A DNA stretch of 17,654 bases, taken from DASTBU01 sp035711845 (GTDB lineage: Bacteria > Acidobacteriota > Vicinamibacteria > Vicinamibacterales > 2-12-FULL-66-21). Positions 9,699 to 17,574 of the stretch are shown in pieces. How positions within the stretch are numbered: the first letter of the stretch is position 1; each line of letters begins with the position of its first letter. A model generated the notes under the pieces. The model was given only the letters and a program-made list of their open reading frames with translations, had not been told where the DNA came from and ran no database searches. The stretch lies in contig DASTBU010000046.1 in assembly GCA_035711845.1 (NCBI GenBank), positions 1 through 17,654 on the forward strand, read 5' to 3'. Position numbers and translations under genes: made by a program.

Positions 9699-9773
9699 TG
9701 GAGCGGGAGACGGGGATCGAACCCGCGACCAACAGCTTGGAAGGCTGTGACTCTACCACTGAGTTACTCCCGC
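9699..9773 (-). tRNA. glyT: tRNA-Gly (anticodon UCC)
   Basis: 75 nt with encoded CCA. The acceptor stem GCGGGAG pairs with CTCCCGC, the discriminator is T, the D-arm is AACTCAGTGGTAGAGT, the anticodon arm is ACAGC-CTTCCAA-GCTGT (anticodon TCC) and the T-arm is GCGGGTTCGATCCCCGT. It is second in line before tuf, as glyT is in E. coli. Confidence 0.97.
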
Positions 9774-10022
9774 CTTCGCGGCTCGCGCCGCCTCACTCTC
9801 GCTCGCCGCTTCGGCCGGCAGGCCCCCTTCATGCCTCGCACCTTCGCTCACTCGGCACTACGGCGCGGCAAGCCCGTACTCTCACTCGCAGTCTTCGAAA
9901 CGTCCTCGGCAAGCCCGCCGCTCCCGAATCTCTACCGGCCTGCGATCCACCCTCGCGCTCCGATTCGCAACCTCCGCCGATGCCTTGCTGGCCTGCCTAA
10001 CCGAAGCCCGCGGGGCGAAGGC
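9774..10022. other. 249-bp tRNA-Tyr to tRNA-Gly spacer, no feature recognised
   Basis: A GC-rich spacer with no convincing coding frame or strong hairpin. It is long for a spacer between cotranscribed tRNAs. Confidence 0.5.
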
Positions 10023-10109
10023 TGGTGGCGAGGGAAGGATTCGAACCTTCGAAGCCGCTGGGGCGACAGATTTACAGTCTGCTGCGTTTGACCGCTTCGC
10101 TACCTCGCC
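10023..10109 (-). tRNA. tyrU: tRNA-Tyr (anticodon GUA)
   Basis: 87 nt with encoded CCA and the long variable arm expected for tyrosine. The acceptor stem GGCGAGG pairs with CCTCGCC, the discriminator is A, the anticodon loop is CTGTAAA (anticodon GTA), and the T-arm is GAAGGTTCGAATCCTTC. Confidence 0.97.
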
Positions 10110-10138
10110 TGAATGTCGCCCTCACGTTTCAGCGCACA

Positions 10139-10162
10139 CCGGGGGCTGACGGCTGAGAGCTG
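10139..10162. repeat. Short period-7 GGGCTGA-type repeat between tRNA-Thr and tRNA-Tyr
   Basis: GGGCTGA, CGGCTGA, GAGCTG in succession on the plus strand; a small, degenerate member of the heptad repeats seen in other spacers. The remaining 10110-10234 spacer shows nothing else. Confidence 0.4.
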
Positions 10163-10234
10163 TTTCATTTGTCAGGATTTGCGCCGCTCGCGAATCGTCT
10201 GGTCCGACTTGACGTCGGGCCGTGCCGGAATCGT

Positions 10235-10311
10235 TGGAGCTGGCGAAGGGATTTGAACCCCCGACCGGCTGATTACAAATCAGCTGCTCTACCGGACTGA
10301 GCTACGCCAGC
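10235..10311 (-). tRNA. thrU: tRNA-Thr (anticodon UGU)
   Basis: 77 nt with encoded CCA. The acceptor stem GCTGGCG pairs with CGCCAGC, the discriminator is T, the D-arm is AGCTCAGTCCGGTAGAGC, the anticodon arm is GCTGA-TTTGTAA-TCAGC (anticodon TGT), and the T-arm is GGGGGTTCAAATCCCTT. It is the first tRNA of the tuf-proximal set, as thrU is in E. coli. Confidence 0.97.
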
Positions 10312-10326
10312 CCAGACAAAAGAGTA

Positions 10327-10356
10327 TTTTTAGCACGACGTGTGCCAGCCTGGCAA
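10327..10356 (-). promoter_or_regulatory. Candidate sigma-70 type promoter for the tRNA-tuf operon
   Basis: On the minus strand, TTGCCA (10351-10356, five of six with the -35 consensus) and TAAAAA (10327-10332, four of six with the -10 consensus) are separated by 18 bp. The tRNA-Thr(UGU) gene begins 15 nt after the -10 box. This is the most AT-rich spot in a GC-rich area and sits where a tRNA-operon promoter should be, in the 97-bp gap after rlmB. Confidence 0.6.
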
Positions 10357-10408
10357 GTCCCTGACCGAATTGCCCCTTCTTCCTCTCCTGACGTCCTCAA
10401 AGGCTGAG

Positions 10409-11152
10409 CTAGTCCGGCCCCAGCGAACGCTCCGACGCCACCCGGCGCTGCCGGACGGCCTCGAAGAGCGTAACCCCTGCTGCGACAGAGACATTCAGAC
10501 TTTCCACCGTACCGCCCATCGGGATCGACACCAGCCGGTCGCAGCGTTCCCGCACCAGCCGGCGCAGCCCGCTCCCCTCCGCCCCGAGGACGATCGCCGT
10601 CGGAAGCGTCAGATCCACCCGATCGTACCGCTCCAGCGCGTCCCCCGTCAGGCCCACGGTCCAGACACCTGCCGCTGTCAGTTCTTCCACGGCCCGGGCA
10701 ATGTTGACGACGGTTGCAACCCGCACGTGCGCAAGGGCCCCCGCCGACGCCTTCGCGACGATGCCATCGAGCGGGGCCGCGCGGCGTGCCTGCCGAACCA
10801 CACCGTGGGCGCCAGCCGCATCCGCCGTTCGAAGAACCGCGCCGACGTTATGGGGATCCTCGATGCCGTCCAGCACGACGATGAGCGGAGCCTGCGGCGC
10901 CGCATGGGAGAGCAGCTCCGCAATCGAATAGTCGGGCGCATCCTCGACGACGGCGACGATGCCCTGGTGCACGCCGCCGCGCGAGGCTCGCTCGAGTGCA
11001 GAGGGATCGACTCGATCGATGGGTATACCGGTACGACGCGCGATCTCGAGCGCACGTTCCAGCCTTCCATCCGCCCGCGGGCCGACCCTCAGCCGCCGGA
11101 CACGACCGGCGCGCAGCGCCTCCATGACCGTGTTGATGCCGTAGACGACCAT
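10409..11152 (-). CDS. rlmB: 23S rRNA 2'-O-ribose methyltransferase (RlmB/SpoU family)
   Basis: SPOUT-class enzyme that in E. coli methylates the 2'-O of G2251 in the 23S rRNA P-loop using S-adenosylmethionine. The 247 residues have an N-terminal substrate-binding domain (1-70, MVVYGINTVMEALRAGRVRR) and the trefoil-knot catalytic domain with all three motifs: LDGIEDPHNVGAVLRTADAAG (94-114), IVLGAEGSGL (187-196), and VSIPMGGTVESLNVSVAAG (208-226). I prefer ATG 11152 for its conserved start; an in-frame TTG at 11167 would add five residues, and neither has a clear ribosome-binding site. It lies 43 bp after gltX. The exact target nucleotide cannot be proven from sequence, since related SpoU enzymes share these motifs. 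Confidence 0.92.
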   Translation of the reverse strand: MVVYGINTVMEALRAGRVRRLRVGPRADGRLERALEIARRTGIPIDRVDPSALERASRGGVHQGIVAVVEDAPDYSIAELLSHAAPQAPLIVVLDGIEDPHNVGAVLRTADAAGAHGVVRQARRAAPLDGIVAKASAGALAHVRVATVVNIARAVEELTAAGVWTVGLTGDALERYDRVDLTLPTAIVLGAEGSGLRRLVRERCDRLVSIPMGGTVESLNVSVAAGVTLFEAVRQRRVASERSLGPD

Positions 11153-11195
11153 CAGCGAATCGACCAACCGATCAGCAATCCCAATCGCTCACGAT

Positions 11196-12695
11196 TTACG
11201 TCTTCTCGATCGCGTCCCTGAACGCCTCGGCCCGCTCGCGGCAGCCCAGGATACGTGCGACGCCGGCCGATTGCGGCAGTTCGGCGCCGCGATCGATCGC
11301 GGGCACGGCGAGGTCCAGCTCGGGTCCGCCCGCTTCGCCCGTCAGCGCGACGCGAATGGGGTGAAACAGCGCGCGGCCCTTCTGACCGGTTCGCTGCCGG
11401 ACGCGGCCGGCCGCCGCGCGAAACGCCTCCTTGTCCAGCCGGCCCGCGTCCCGCAGCTCGTCGGCCAGGGCGGCGATGACTTCCGTCGCGCCGGTCTCGC
11501 CGAGCACTTCGACAACATCCGGCTTCGTCACGGCCTCCGCGACCTCGAAGCGAAAGAGGAAGTGCAGCCGATCGGGCACCTCCTCGAGCCGATCCACGGA
11601 GCCCACGGCCATGGGGAGCAGCGACTCGATGAACTCCGCGGCCTGATCGGTGCGGCGCGCGACGTAGCCACGCTGCACGAAGTAGCGCAGGACTTCCGCC
11701 GCCAGCCGCGTTGGCGCCGCGACTTTCATGTAATGCCGGTTCATCCACGCCAGCTTCTCGGGGTCGAACACGCCGGCGCTGTGGCCGACATCCTCGATGG
11801 CGAAGCGTCGCGCGAGCTCGCCGATCTGGAGGAGCTCCTCGTCGCCTCCGGGGGACCACCCGATGAGTGCGAGGTAATTGACCAGGGCCTCCGGCAGGTA
11901 ACCCCGCGCCCGGAACTCGGCCACCGACGTGGCGCCGTGCCGCTTCGACAGGGGCGTGTGGTCGGGCCCCATCACCAGCGAGAGATGCGCGAACAGCGGC
12001 GGCTTGAACCCCAGCGCCCGATACAGAAGGAGCTGGCGCGGCGTGTTCGAGATGTGATCCTCACCCCGAATCACGTGCGAAATCTCCATCAACGCATCGT
12101 CGACGACAACCGCCAGGTTGTACTGCGGCCGCCCGTCCGAGCGGAGGATCACGAAGTCGCCGATGACTTCGGTGCTGAACGCGACCTCGCCGCGGACCAG
12201 GTCGTGGAACTTCACCCCTTCGCCCTCCGGCACGCGGAAGCGGACGACGGCGTGCTCGCCAGCTTCGATGCGGCCCTCCGCCTCGGCGCGCGTGAGCGAG
12301 CGGCACGTGCCGCGATACCGGGGAGGCCGGCCCGCGGCCAGATCCGCCTTGCGATCCGCCTCGAGACGGGCCGGCGAGCAGAAGCAGTAGTACGCGTGGC
12401 CGGCGAGGATCAGCTCGCTGGAGTACGACGTATACAGATGAAGTCGTTCCGACTGCCGGTACGGTCCGCTGGCGCCGCCCACATCCGGCCCCTCGTCCCA
12501 CTCGAGGCCGAGCCAGCGGAGATCGTCCAGGATGCCCGCCTCCGACTCGCGCGTCGATCGCTCCGCGTCGGTATCCTCGATGCGCAGGATGAACGTGCCG
12601 TCCTTGCCGTGGGCGAGCAGCCAGTTGAAGAGGGCCGTCCTGGCATTTCCGACGTGGAGCTGCCCGGTCGGGCTCGGGGCAAATCGGAGGCGCAT
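11196..12695 (-). CDS. gltX: Glutamyl-tRNA synthetase
   Basis: Class I synthetase that charges tRNA-Glu (and in many bacteria also tRNA-Gln, for later amidation). The 499 residues begin MRLRFAPSPTGQLHVGNART, containing the HIGH-type motif HVGN at 14-17, and include the second signature LSKRHG at 249-254. The residue before it is Pro in place of the usual Lys. The zinc-site cysteines C104, C106 and C131 are present, but the fourth E. coli ligand (a His) appears to be Ser here. GEDHISNTPRQ and the C-terminal anticodon-binding region follow. It starts 3 nt after the ispDF stop, so the two are almost certainly cotranscribed. Whether it is discriminating cannot be told from this window. Confidence 0.97.
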   Translation of the reverse strand: MRLRFAPSPTGQLHVGNARTALFNWLLAHGKDGTFILRIEDTDAERSTRESEAGILDDLRWLGLEWDEGPDVGGASGPYRQSERLHLYTSYSSELILAGHAYYCFCSPARLEADRKADLAAGRPPRYRGTCRSLTRAEAEGRIEAGEHAVVRFRVPEGEGVKFHDLVRGEVAFSTEVIGDFVILRSDGRPQYNLAVVVDDALMEISHVIRGEDHISNTPRQLLLYRALGFKPPLFAHLSLVMGPDHTPLSKRHGATSVAEFRARGYLPEALVNYLALIGWSPGGDEELLQIGELARRFAIEDVGHSAGVFDPEKLAWMNRHYMKVAAPTRLAAEVLRYFVQRGYVARRTDQAAEFIESLLPMAVGSVDRLEEVPDRLHFLFRFEVAEAVTKPDVVEVLGETGATEVIAALADELRDAGRLDKEAFRAAAGRVRQRTGQKGRALFHPIRVALTGEAGGPELDLAVPAIDRGAELPQSAGVARILGCRERAEAFRDAIEKT

Positions 12696-12698
12696 AAC

Positions 12699-13898
12699 TC
12701 AGTCGGTCGTCGGTCGATCCGGGCGCCGTGAGAGCAGGACGACGGCGTGTGCAGCGACGGCCTCTCCGCGGCCCACGGCGTCGACGCCCTCGTTGGTCTT
12801 CGCTTTCACGCTCACGGCTTCGTCGGCCACCTCGAGCGCGCGGGCGAGTTGCTCTTCGATGGCGGGCCGGAACGGCGCAAGTCTCGGACGTTCGAGCACC
12901 ACGACGACGTCCACGTTCTCCACAATCCAGCCACGCTCGCTCACGATCGCGAGCGCGGCGCGGAGCAGCGCGAGGCTCGATGCGTCTTTCCAGCGCGCGT
13001 CGGTGTCCGGGAAATGCTGGCCGATATCACCCGCGCGGCCTGCGCCAAGAATCGCGTCGGTGACCGCGTGACACACGACGTCGGCATCGGAATGGCCGAG
13101 CGCACCGCGGTCGGAGGGTACTGTCACCCCCCCGAGGATCAGGGGCCGGCCCTCGACCAACCGGTGCAGGTCGTACCCCACGCCGATGCGTGCTGTCGCT
13201 GTCGACCCGTCTGCGCGATCGGTTCGCGCCCGTGCGGACTCCAGGTCGGCGGCGGTCGTAATCTTCACGTTGGAGGGCTCGCCGTTCACGATGTGCACCC
13301 GGTGTCCTGCGTGCTCGGCGAGCGCCGCCTCGTCTGTGGCCTCCACACCGCGTCGTCCCAGCGCGACCGCTTCTCCGAGTATCGCGCGCCGGAACGCCTG
13401 TGGTGTCTGCGCCAGGTAGATCCGCTCGCGTGGCAACGTCTCGACGATGACGTGCGTGCGGTTTCCATCGGCGACGCGTTTGACCGTGTCGCTCACCGGC
13501 ACCGCCGGAATCGCCGCGCCGTGCGCGAGCGCGCCGTCGATCGCGCGAGAGATGATCCCGGCGGTCACGAACGGACGCGCCGCATCGTGGACCAGAACGA
13601 TGTCGGACCGTTCGGAAACGGCCTCGAACCCGTTTGCGACCGACGCCTGCCGCGTGGGGCCTCCGGTCACGACCCGCGCTCCCTGCAGCCAGTCCGGCGG
13701 CGATTCCGCCAGCGCGGCAGGCACGGCGACGATGACTTCGGTGACCCGTGGGTGCCGGAGAAAGGCCTCGACGCTGCGGCGCAGGATCGGCTGCCCGCCT
13801 ACCTCGAGGAGTTGCTTGGGCACGGCCGACCCCAGGCGCCGCCCGCTCCCGCCGGCCGCAACGATGGCCGTGACGTGCAAGGATGAGGAGTCGGCCAT
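12699..13898 (-). CDS. ispDF: Bifunctional IspD/IspF enzyme of the MEP isoprenoid pathway
   Basis: Fusion of two enzymes of the non-mevalonate route to isopentenyl diphosphate. The IspD part (about 8-225) transfers CMP to 2-C-methyl-erythritol 4-phosphate: AAGGSGRRLGSAVPKQLL (14-31), VHDAARPFV (103-111), AQTPQAFR (163-170) and ATDEAAL. The IspF part (about 238-395) makes the cyclodiphosphate: IGVGYDLHRLVEGRPLILGG (238-257) and LGHSDADVVCHAVTDAILGA (267-286), with zinc ligands D243, H245 and H277. The 399-residue length is typical of fused IspDF. The skipped step (IspE) is not in the window. It starts 15 bp after plsC and has a perfect TATAAT just upstream, but a poor ribosome-binding site. 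Confidence 0.97.
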   Translation of the reverse strand: MADSSSLHVTAIVAAGGSGRRLGSAVPKQLLEVGGQPILRRSVEAFLRHPRVTEVIVAVPAALAESPPDWLQGARVVTGGPTRQASVANGFEAVSERSDIVLVHDAARPFVTAGIISRAIDGALAHGAAIPAVPVSDTVKRVADGNRTHVIVETLPRERIYLAQTPQAFRRAILGEAVALGRRGVEATDEAALAEHAGHRVHIVNGEPSNVKITTAADLESARARTDRADGSTATARIGVGYDLHRLVEGRPLILGGVTVPSDRGALGHSDADVVCHAVTDAILGAGRAGDIGQHFPDTDARWKDASSLALLRAALAIVSERGWIVENVDVVVVLERPRLAPFRPAIEEQLARALEVADEAVSVKAKTNEGVDAVGRGEAVAAHAVVLLSRRPDRPTTD

Positions 13899-13912
13899 CT
13901 GGTCAAACAGTC

Positions 13913-13918
13913 ATTATA
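13913..13918 (-). promoter_or_regulatory. TATAAT box overlapping the plsC stop
   Basis: A perfect -10 hexamer on the minus strand 14 bp upstream of the ispDF start, overlapping the plsC stop. No -35 resembling TTGACA lies 16-19 bp before it, so it may be chance or a weak internal promoter. Confidence 0.2.
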
Positions 13919-14720
13919 TCGCGACGTCCCTGTTGGCCGGCGCAGGTGCACTCGAAGGACGAGCGCCGTCGGGCGCGGCCGTCGGCAGCGAAGGCGGCGG
14001 CTCATCCACATCGCGCCGAATCACCTCACGCACCCGTTCGACGAACTCGCGCGCGGCGCTGCGGGTGATCCCCTCGGTGGAGATCGGCTCGTGAACCGTG
14101 ATCGTCACGTCGCCCGGACAGGTCATCAACCGTCCCTTGAGCATCACGAACCGGCTGCGCGCGATACTGATCGGCACCACCGGGAGCCCGTGGTCGATCG
14201 CCAGCAGGAAGCTGCCCCCCTTGAAACGCCCCACGGTCCCGTCAGCGCTGCGAGTGCCTTCCGGAAAGATAATCAGCGAGCGCGCGCCGCCGATGAGCCG
14301 CGACATCTTCTTCAGGATCCCGGCGCCGGGGTTCCTCCGATCGACGAGCAGGTGTCCGGTCCGGCGCAGGTGCCAGCCCAGGAACGGAAACGCGCCGAGC
14401 GAGTCCTTGGCTACGATCCGGAGCTGCAGCGGCAGCGACGCGAAGACAATCGGTATGTCGTAAATACTCTGATGGTTCGACGCGAACACGTAGCTGCGCG
14501 CGGGATCGACGTGCTCGATGCCGCGCACGGTCACGCGGACGCCGGTCGTCTTCAGCACCAGCCATGCCCACGCCCGCGCGCAGCGGTGGCCGACGTCGCC
14601 CGTGCGATCGACGAACGACGAGACGATCGAGATCGTCCCGAGGCCGATCGTGTAGACGCTGATGGCGGGTATCAGGTAGAAGACCGTCCGCCACCAGTGA
14701 AACGGGGGGATCCGGGGCAA
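13914..14720 (-). CDS. plsC: 1-acyl-sn-glycerol-3-phosphate acyltransferase (PlsC family)
   Basis: Membrane-associated acyltransferase that adds the second acyl chain to lysophosphatidate in phospholipid synthesis. The 268 residues have an N-terminal hydrophobic helix (about 13-36), motif I NHQSIYD (82-88; catalytic His83 and Asp88), motif II region GAFPFLGWHLRR (109-120), motif III IFPEGTRS (151-158) and motif IV VPISI (182-186). The C-terminal tail from about 238 is Pro/Ala/Ser-rich and probably disordered. The start is TTG at 14720, giving MPRIPPFHWWRTVFY; no ATG occurs near the start and no Shine-Dalgarno is visible, so the start is uncertain. The substrate is assigned from family motifs; other lyso-lipid acyltransferases share them. 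It lies 10 bp after the PIN/TRAM gene. Confidence 0.88.
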   Translation of the reverse strand: MPRIPPFHWWRTVFYLIPAISVYTIGLGTISIVSSFVDRTGDVGHRCARAWAWLVLKTTGVRVTVRGIEHVDPARSYVFASNHQSIYDIPIVFASLPLQLRIVAKDSLGAFPFLGWHLRRTGHLLVDRRNPGAGILKKMSRLIGGARSLIIFPEGTRSADGTVGRFKGGSFLLAIDHGLPVVPISIARSRFVMLKGRLMTCPGDVTITVHEPISTEGITRSAAREFVERVREVIRRDVDEPPPSLPTAAPDGARPSSAPAPANRDVAI

Positions 14721-14730
14721 GGCAGAACGG

Positions 14731-15825
14731 CTACTTCGGGTTGGTCGGCGAGCGCGGCCCTGCCGGGACGGTCGCAGCGACTGTTGCGGCCTGCACGGTC
14801 GAACTCGTCGTCGAGATAGTGCCGACAGCGGCCGGGGCGGCGTTCTCGATGTAGCGTCCGAAGATCATCTTGCCCGCCGTGGTCTGCAGCACGCTCGTGA
14901 CCACGACATCGATGTTCTTGCTGATCATCCGGCGCGCGTTGTCGACGACGACCATCGTCCCGTCATCCAGGTAGGCGACGCCCTGGTTGTACTCCTTGCC
15001 TTCCTTGAGGATGAACACCCGCATGAACTCGCCGGGCAGCACGACGGGCTTGAGCGAGTTGGCCAGCTCGTTGATGTTCAGCACCTGCACGCCGCGCAGC
15101 TGCGCAACCTTGTTGAGGTTGAAGTCGTTGGTGACGATCTTTCCCTGAAGCGAGCGGGCCAGCTCGATCAGCTTCAGATCGACCTCGCGGACGTCGGGAA
15201 AGTCGATGTCGGAGATCATGACGTCCACGCCCGACATCTTGTGGATCTTCTGCAGGATGTCGAGCCCGCGCCGGCCCCGGTTTCGTTTCATGGAGTCGGG
15301 CGAATCGGCGACCAGCTGCAGTTCCTTCAGCACGAACTGCGGGATGACGAGCGTCCCGTCGAGGAAGCCTGTCTCGCAGATGTCGGCGATCCGGCCGTCG
15401 ATGATCACGCTCGTGTCGAGGATGCGATACCGCTTCTGCGGCCCGGTGTCTCGGAAGAGACTCACGAGGCGTGCCGGCTTCAGCCACTCGCCTTTCCGCG
15501 CCCCCATCACGATGCCGAGGTAGGGGAAGACCAGGAGGATGAAGCTGTGCAGGAAGACCACGCGGCGGTCGGCCGTGTCGGCCCAGAAAAGCGCGGCGCC
15601 AATGGTCTTCGCCAGGCCGAGCCCGATCGCGCCCCCGATGAGCGCGCCGAGCAGATCGGTGACCTCCGCCTCGCGGAGGCGGGATTCCACGATCACCATC
15701 AGCAGCCCGAGCGCGGCCCCGACGGCGAGGTTCACAGACATGGCCGTGCTGAAGGGCCTGGCCAGAACGGCCGCGTACGTGACTGCTATCACAAACAGCG
15801 CACGGACAACGAGATGCCAGGACAT
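14731..15825 (-). CDS. PIN/TRAM domain membrane protein (YacL type)
   Basis: Family member with four N-terminal membrane helices (about residues 5-22, 31-47, 57-80 and 88-109), a PIN-like nuclease domain (about 133-260) and a TRAM domain (about 262-325). The PIN part shows acidic residues in RILDTSVIIDGRIADICETG (D137, D143), the RRGLDILQ segment and VTNDFNLNKVA (D234). TRAM domains bind RNA; the function of these proteins is not well established, and ribonuclease activity is inference. A low-complexity Ala/Thr/Ser tail follows (328-364). I chose ATG 15825 (MSWHLVV) because GGAG lies 7 nt upstream; ATG 15843 would add MPRSSS without any ribosome-binding site. Placement next to radA is frequent for the family, and an IspD or IspDF gene is often close by. 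Confidence 0.93.
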   Translation of the reverse strand: MSWHLVVRALFVIAVTYAAVLARPFSTAMSVNLAVGAALGLLMVIVESRLREAEVTDLLGALIGGAIGLGLAKTIGAALFWADTADRRVVFLHSFILLVFPYLGIVMGARKGEWLKPARLVSLFRDTGPQKRYRILDTSVIIDGRIADICETGFLDGTLVIPQFVLKELQLVADSPDSMKRNRGRRGLDILQKIHKMSGVDVMISDIDFPDVREVDLKLIELARSLQGKIVTNDFNLNKVAQLRGVQVLNINELANSLKPVVLPGEFMRVFILKEGKEYNQGVAYLDDGTMVVVDNARRMISKNIDVVVTSVLQTTAGKMIFGRYIENAAPAAVGTISTTSSTVQAATVAATVPAGPRSPTNPK

Positions 15826-15905
15826 AGATGAACTCCGCGGCATGAAAGCAGATCTATGATACTGCCCCCCGGTCTGAACAATCGACCGTGCGCGGGGCGG
15901 GCCCG

Positions 15906-17282
15906 TCACCAGGCAATAATCTGGTCCAGGGCTTCGGAGACGTTGCGGACGCCAGCGACCTCCAGGCCCTCGGGGACATCGGCCGGGGCGCAGTTCCCTT
16001 CGGGCAGGACGCAGCGAGTAAAAGCCATCTGTGCGGCCTCCCGGACCCGCAGCGCAGCCTGGCTGACGCCCCGGATCTCGCCCGCGAGGCCCACCTCGCC
16101 GAAGATCGCCGTGTCGGATCGAATCTGGCGGTTGCGAATGCTCGAGGCCACGGCTGCGACGACGGCCAGGTCCGCGGCGGGCTCGTCCACGGCCATGCCG
16201 CCCGCCACGTTGACGAAGACGTCCTCGGCTGCGAGATTCACCCCCGCGCGTTTCTCGAGAACCGCCAGCAGCAGCGACAAGCGGTTCTGATCGAGCCCGC
16301 TCGCCATCCGGCGCGCGTTGCCGTAGGTGCTGGTGCTGACGAGCGCCTGGACCTCCACGAGCAGCGGCCGCGATCCTTCGATGCAGCACAAGACCGCCGA
16401 GCCGGGCGCATTGGCCGCGCGCTCGGCCAGGAAGAGCTGCGACGGGTTCGGCACGGCCCTGAGACCCGTGGCCGTCATCTCGAATACGCCGAGCTCGCTG
16501 ACCGCGCCGAAGCGGTTCTTGACCGCGCGCACGACGCGGTGGGAATGGTGCTTCTCGCCTTCGAAGTACAGCACCGTGTCCACGATGTGCTCGAGCGCCT
16601 TCGGGCCGGCGAGGCTGCCGTCCTTCGTGACGTGGCCAACGAGAAACGTCGGGATGTTCTGTCCCTTCGCGGCAAACAACAGCTGGGTTGCGGATTCGCG
16701 AATCTGCCCGATGCTGCCGGGCGGCGACTGGAACTTCAGCGAGAACACCGTCTGGATCGAATCGACGATCACCAGGGCCGGGCGCAGCCGGGCGATCTCC
16801 TCGAGGATGCGCTCCAGGCACGTCTCCGCCAGGATGTAGAGCGGCGCCCGCTCGACTCCGAGCCGCTCACCCCGCGATTTGATCTGGTGCTCCGATTCCT
16901 CGCCGGAGCTGTAGAGGACCGTTCCGATCGTCTTCGCGAAGTGCGCGGCCGCCTGGAGCAGCAACGTGGACTTGCCGATGCCCGGCTCGCCCCCGATCAG
17001 CACCAGCGATCCCGGCACGACGCCGCCGCCAAGTACCCGATCGAACTCACCGATGCCCGATGAAATGCGCTCGGCAACCACTGTGTCGATATCGGCGTAC
17101 AGCTGCGGCCCTGCGGTGGCGGCCAGCGTGTAGCGCCGTTCGACTGCGGCAGCCACGATCGCCTCCGGTGCGGGGCGCTCCTCGACGAGCGTGTTCCACG
17201 CCCCGCATTCGGGGCAGCGGCCCAGCCACTTGGGCGACTGGGCACCGCACTCCTGACATGCGAAGACGGTTTTGTGTTTCAT
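15906..17282 (-). CDS. radA: DNA repair protein RadA
   Basis: RecA-like ATPase that drives branch migration in homologous recombination repair. The 458 residues have an N-terminal four-cysteine zinc finger (C9, C12, C23, C26 in CQECGAQSPKWLGRCPECG), Walker A GGEPGIGKST (97-106), Walker B LVIVD (170-174) and the RadA signature KNRFG (255-259). They are followed by the Lon-protease-like C-terminal domain (from about 280: GSRPLLVEVQALVS; ending VSEALDQIIAW). The length is typical for the family. The ATG at 17282 gives the conserved MKHKTVFACQECG start. Longer frames to 17480 run through intergenic repeats and are artefacts. No strong Shine-Dalgarno is seen. It lies 292 bp after alr; the gap is filled by an inverted heptad repeat. 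Confidence 0.97.
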   Translation of the reverse strand: MKHKTVFACQECGAQSPKWLGRCPECGAWNTLVEERPAPEAIVAAAVERRYTLAATAGPQLYADIDTVVAERISSGIGEFDRVLGGGVVPGSLVLIGGEPGIGKSTLLLQAAAHFAKTIGTVLYSSGEESEHQIKSRGERLGVERAPLYILAETCLERILEEIARLRPALVIVDSIQTVFSLKFQSPPGSIGQIRESATQLLFAAKGQNIPTFLVGHVTKDGSLAGPKALEHIVDTVLYFEGEKHHSHRVVRAVKNRFGAVSELGVFEMTATGLRAVPNPSQLFLAERAANAPGSAVLCCIEGSRPLLVEVQALVSTSTYGNARRMASGLDQNRLSLLLAVLEKRAGVNLAAEDVFVNVAGGMAVDEPAADLAVVAAVASSIRNRQIRSDTAIFGEVGLAGEIRGVSQAALRVREAAQMAFTRCVLPEGNCAPADVPEGLEVAGVRNVSEALDQIIAW

Positions 17283-17574
17283 TGTCGCCACATTGCAGAT
17301 TCGTCGAATGCGGATTGCAGATTGAGTGTCGATTGACGATTGGCGAATTGAAATTTGATTCGGTGATTTCTGGAGGCTCTTCCGCCGAGCCCCGAGCCCC
17401 GAGCCCCGAGCCCCGCGCGCGCTCTTTCGAAATGCTGAGCACATCCCCGGCGCCGCGGGCCGTCTCCGACCAATCGCCAATCCTCAATTCCCGAATAAAA
17501 TCCCCAATCCCAAATCGTCAATCGCCAATCAATCCGCAATCCGCAATCGACGAATCTGCAATCTCCCCCCGTTT
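17283..17574. repeat. Inverted 49-bp heptad repeat filling the alr-radA spacer
   Basis: Left arm 17293-17341 and right arm 17513-17561 are reverse complements at 45 of 49 positions. Both arms are made of 7-bp units of the type GATTGCG / GATTGAC. Between them, 17386-17416 carries the GAGCCCC heptad family with four CCCC runs spaced by GAG (G-quadruplex pattern on the minus strand, positions 17390-17414), and 17465-17512 carries further CAATCC-type heptads. No coding frame is plausible here; the spacer is more AT-rich than the rest of the window. Confidence 0.9.

Noticed and set aside
15831..15860. Promoter with TATCAT upstream of the PIN/TRAM gene
   Set aside because: TATCAT is present at a plausible distance, but no -35-like hexamer lies at 16-19 bp spacing, so support is too thin.
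15826..16821. Extension of the PIN/TRAM protein to 696 residues inside radA
   Set aside because: The extra frame is a shadow of radA; the membrane protein has a good ribosome-binding site at 15825.
17283..17480. N-terminal extension of RadA to 524 residues
   Set aside because: The extra part encodes GSGLGAR-type repeats from the heptad DNA and precedes the conserved MKHKTVFACQECG start.
17293..17561. CRISPR array in the alr-radA repeats
   Set aside because: The repeat unit is only 7 bp with no unique spacers of regular length, and no cas genes are near.
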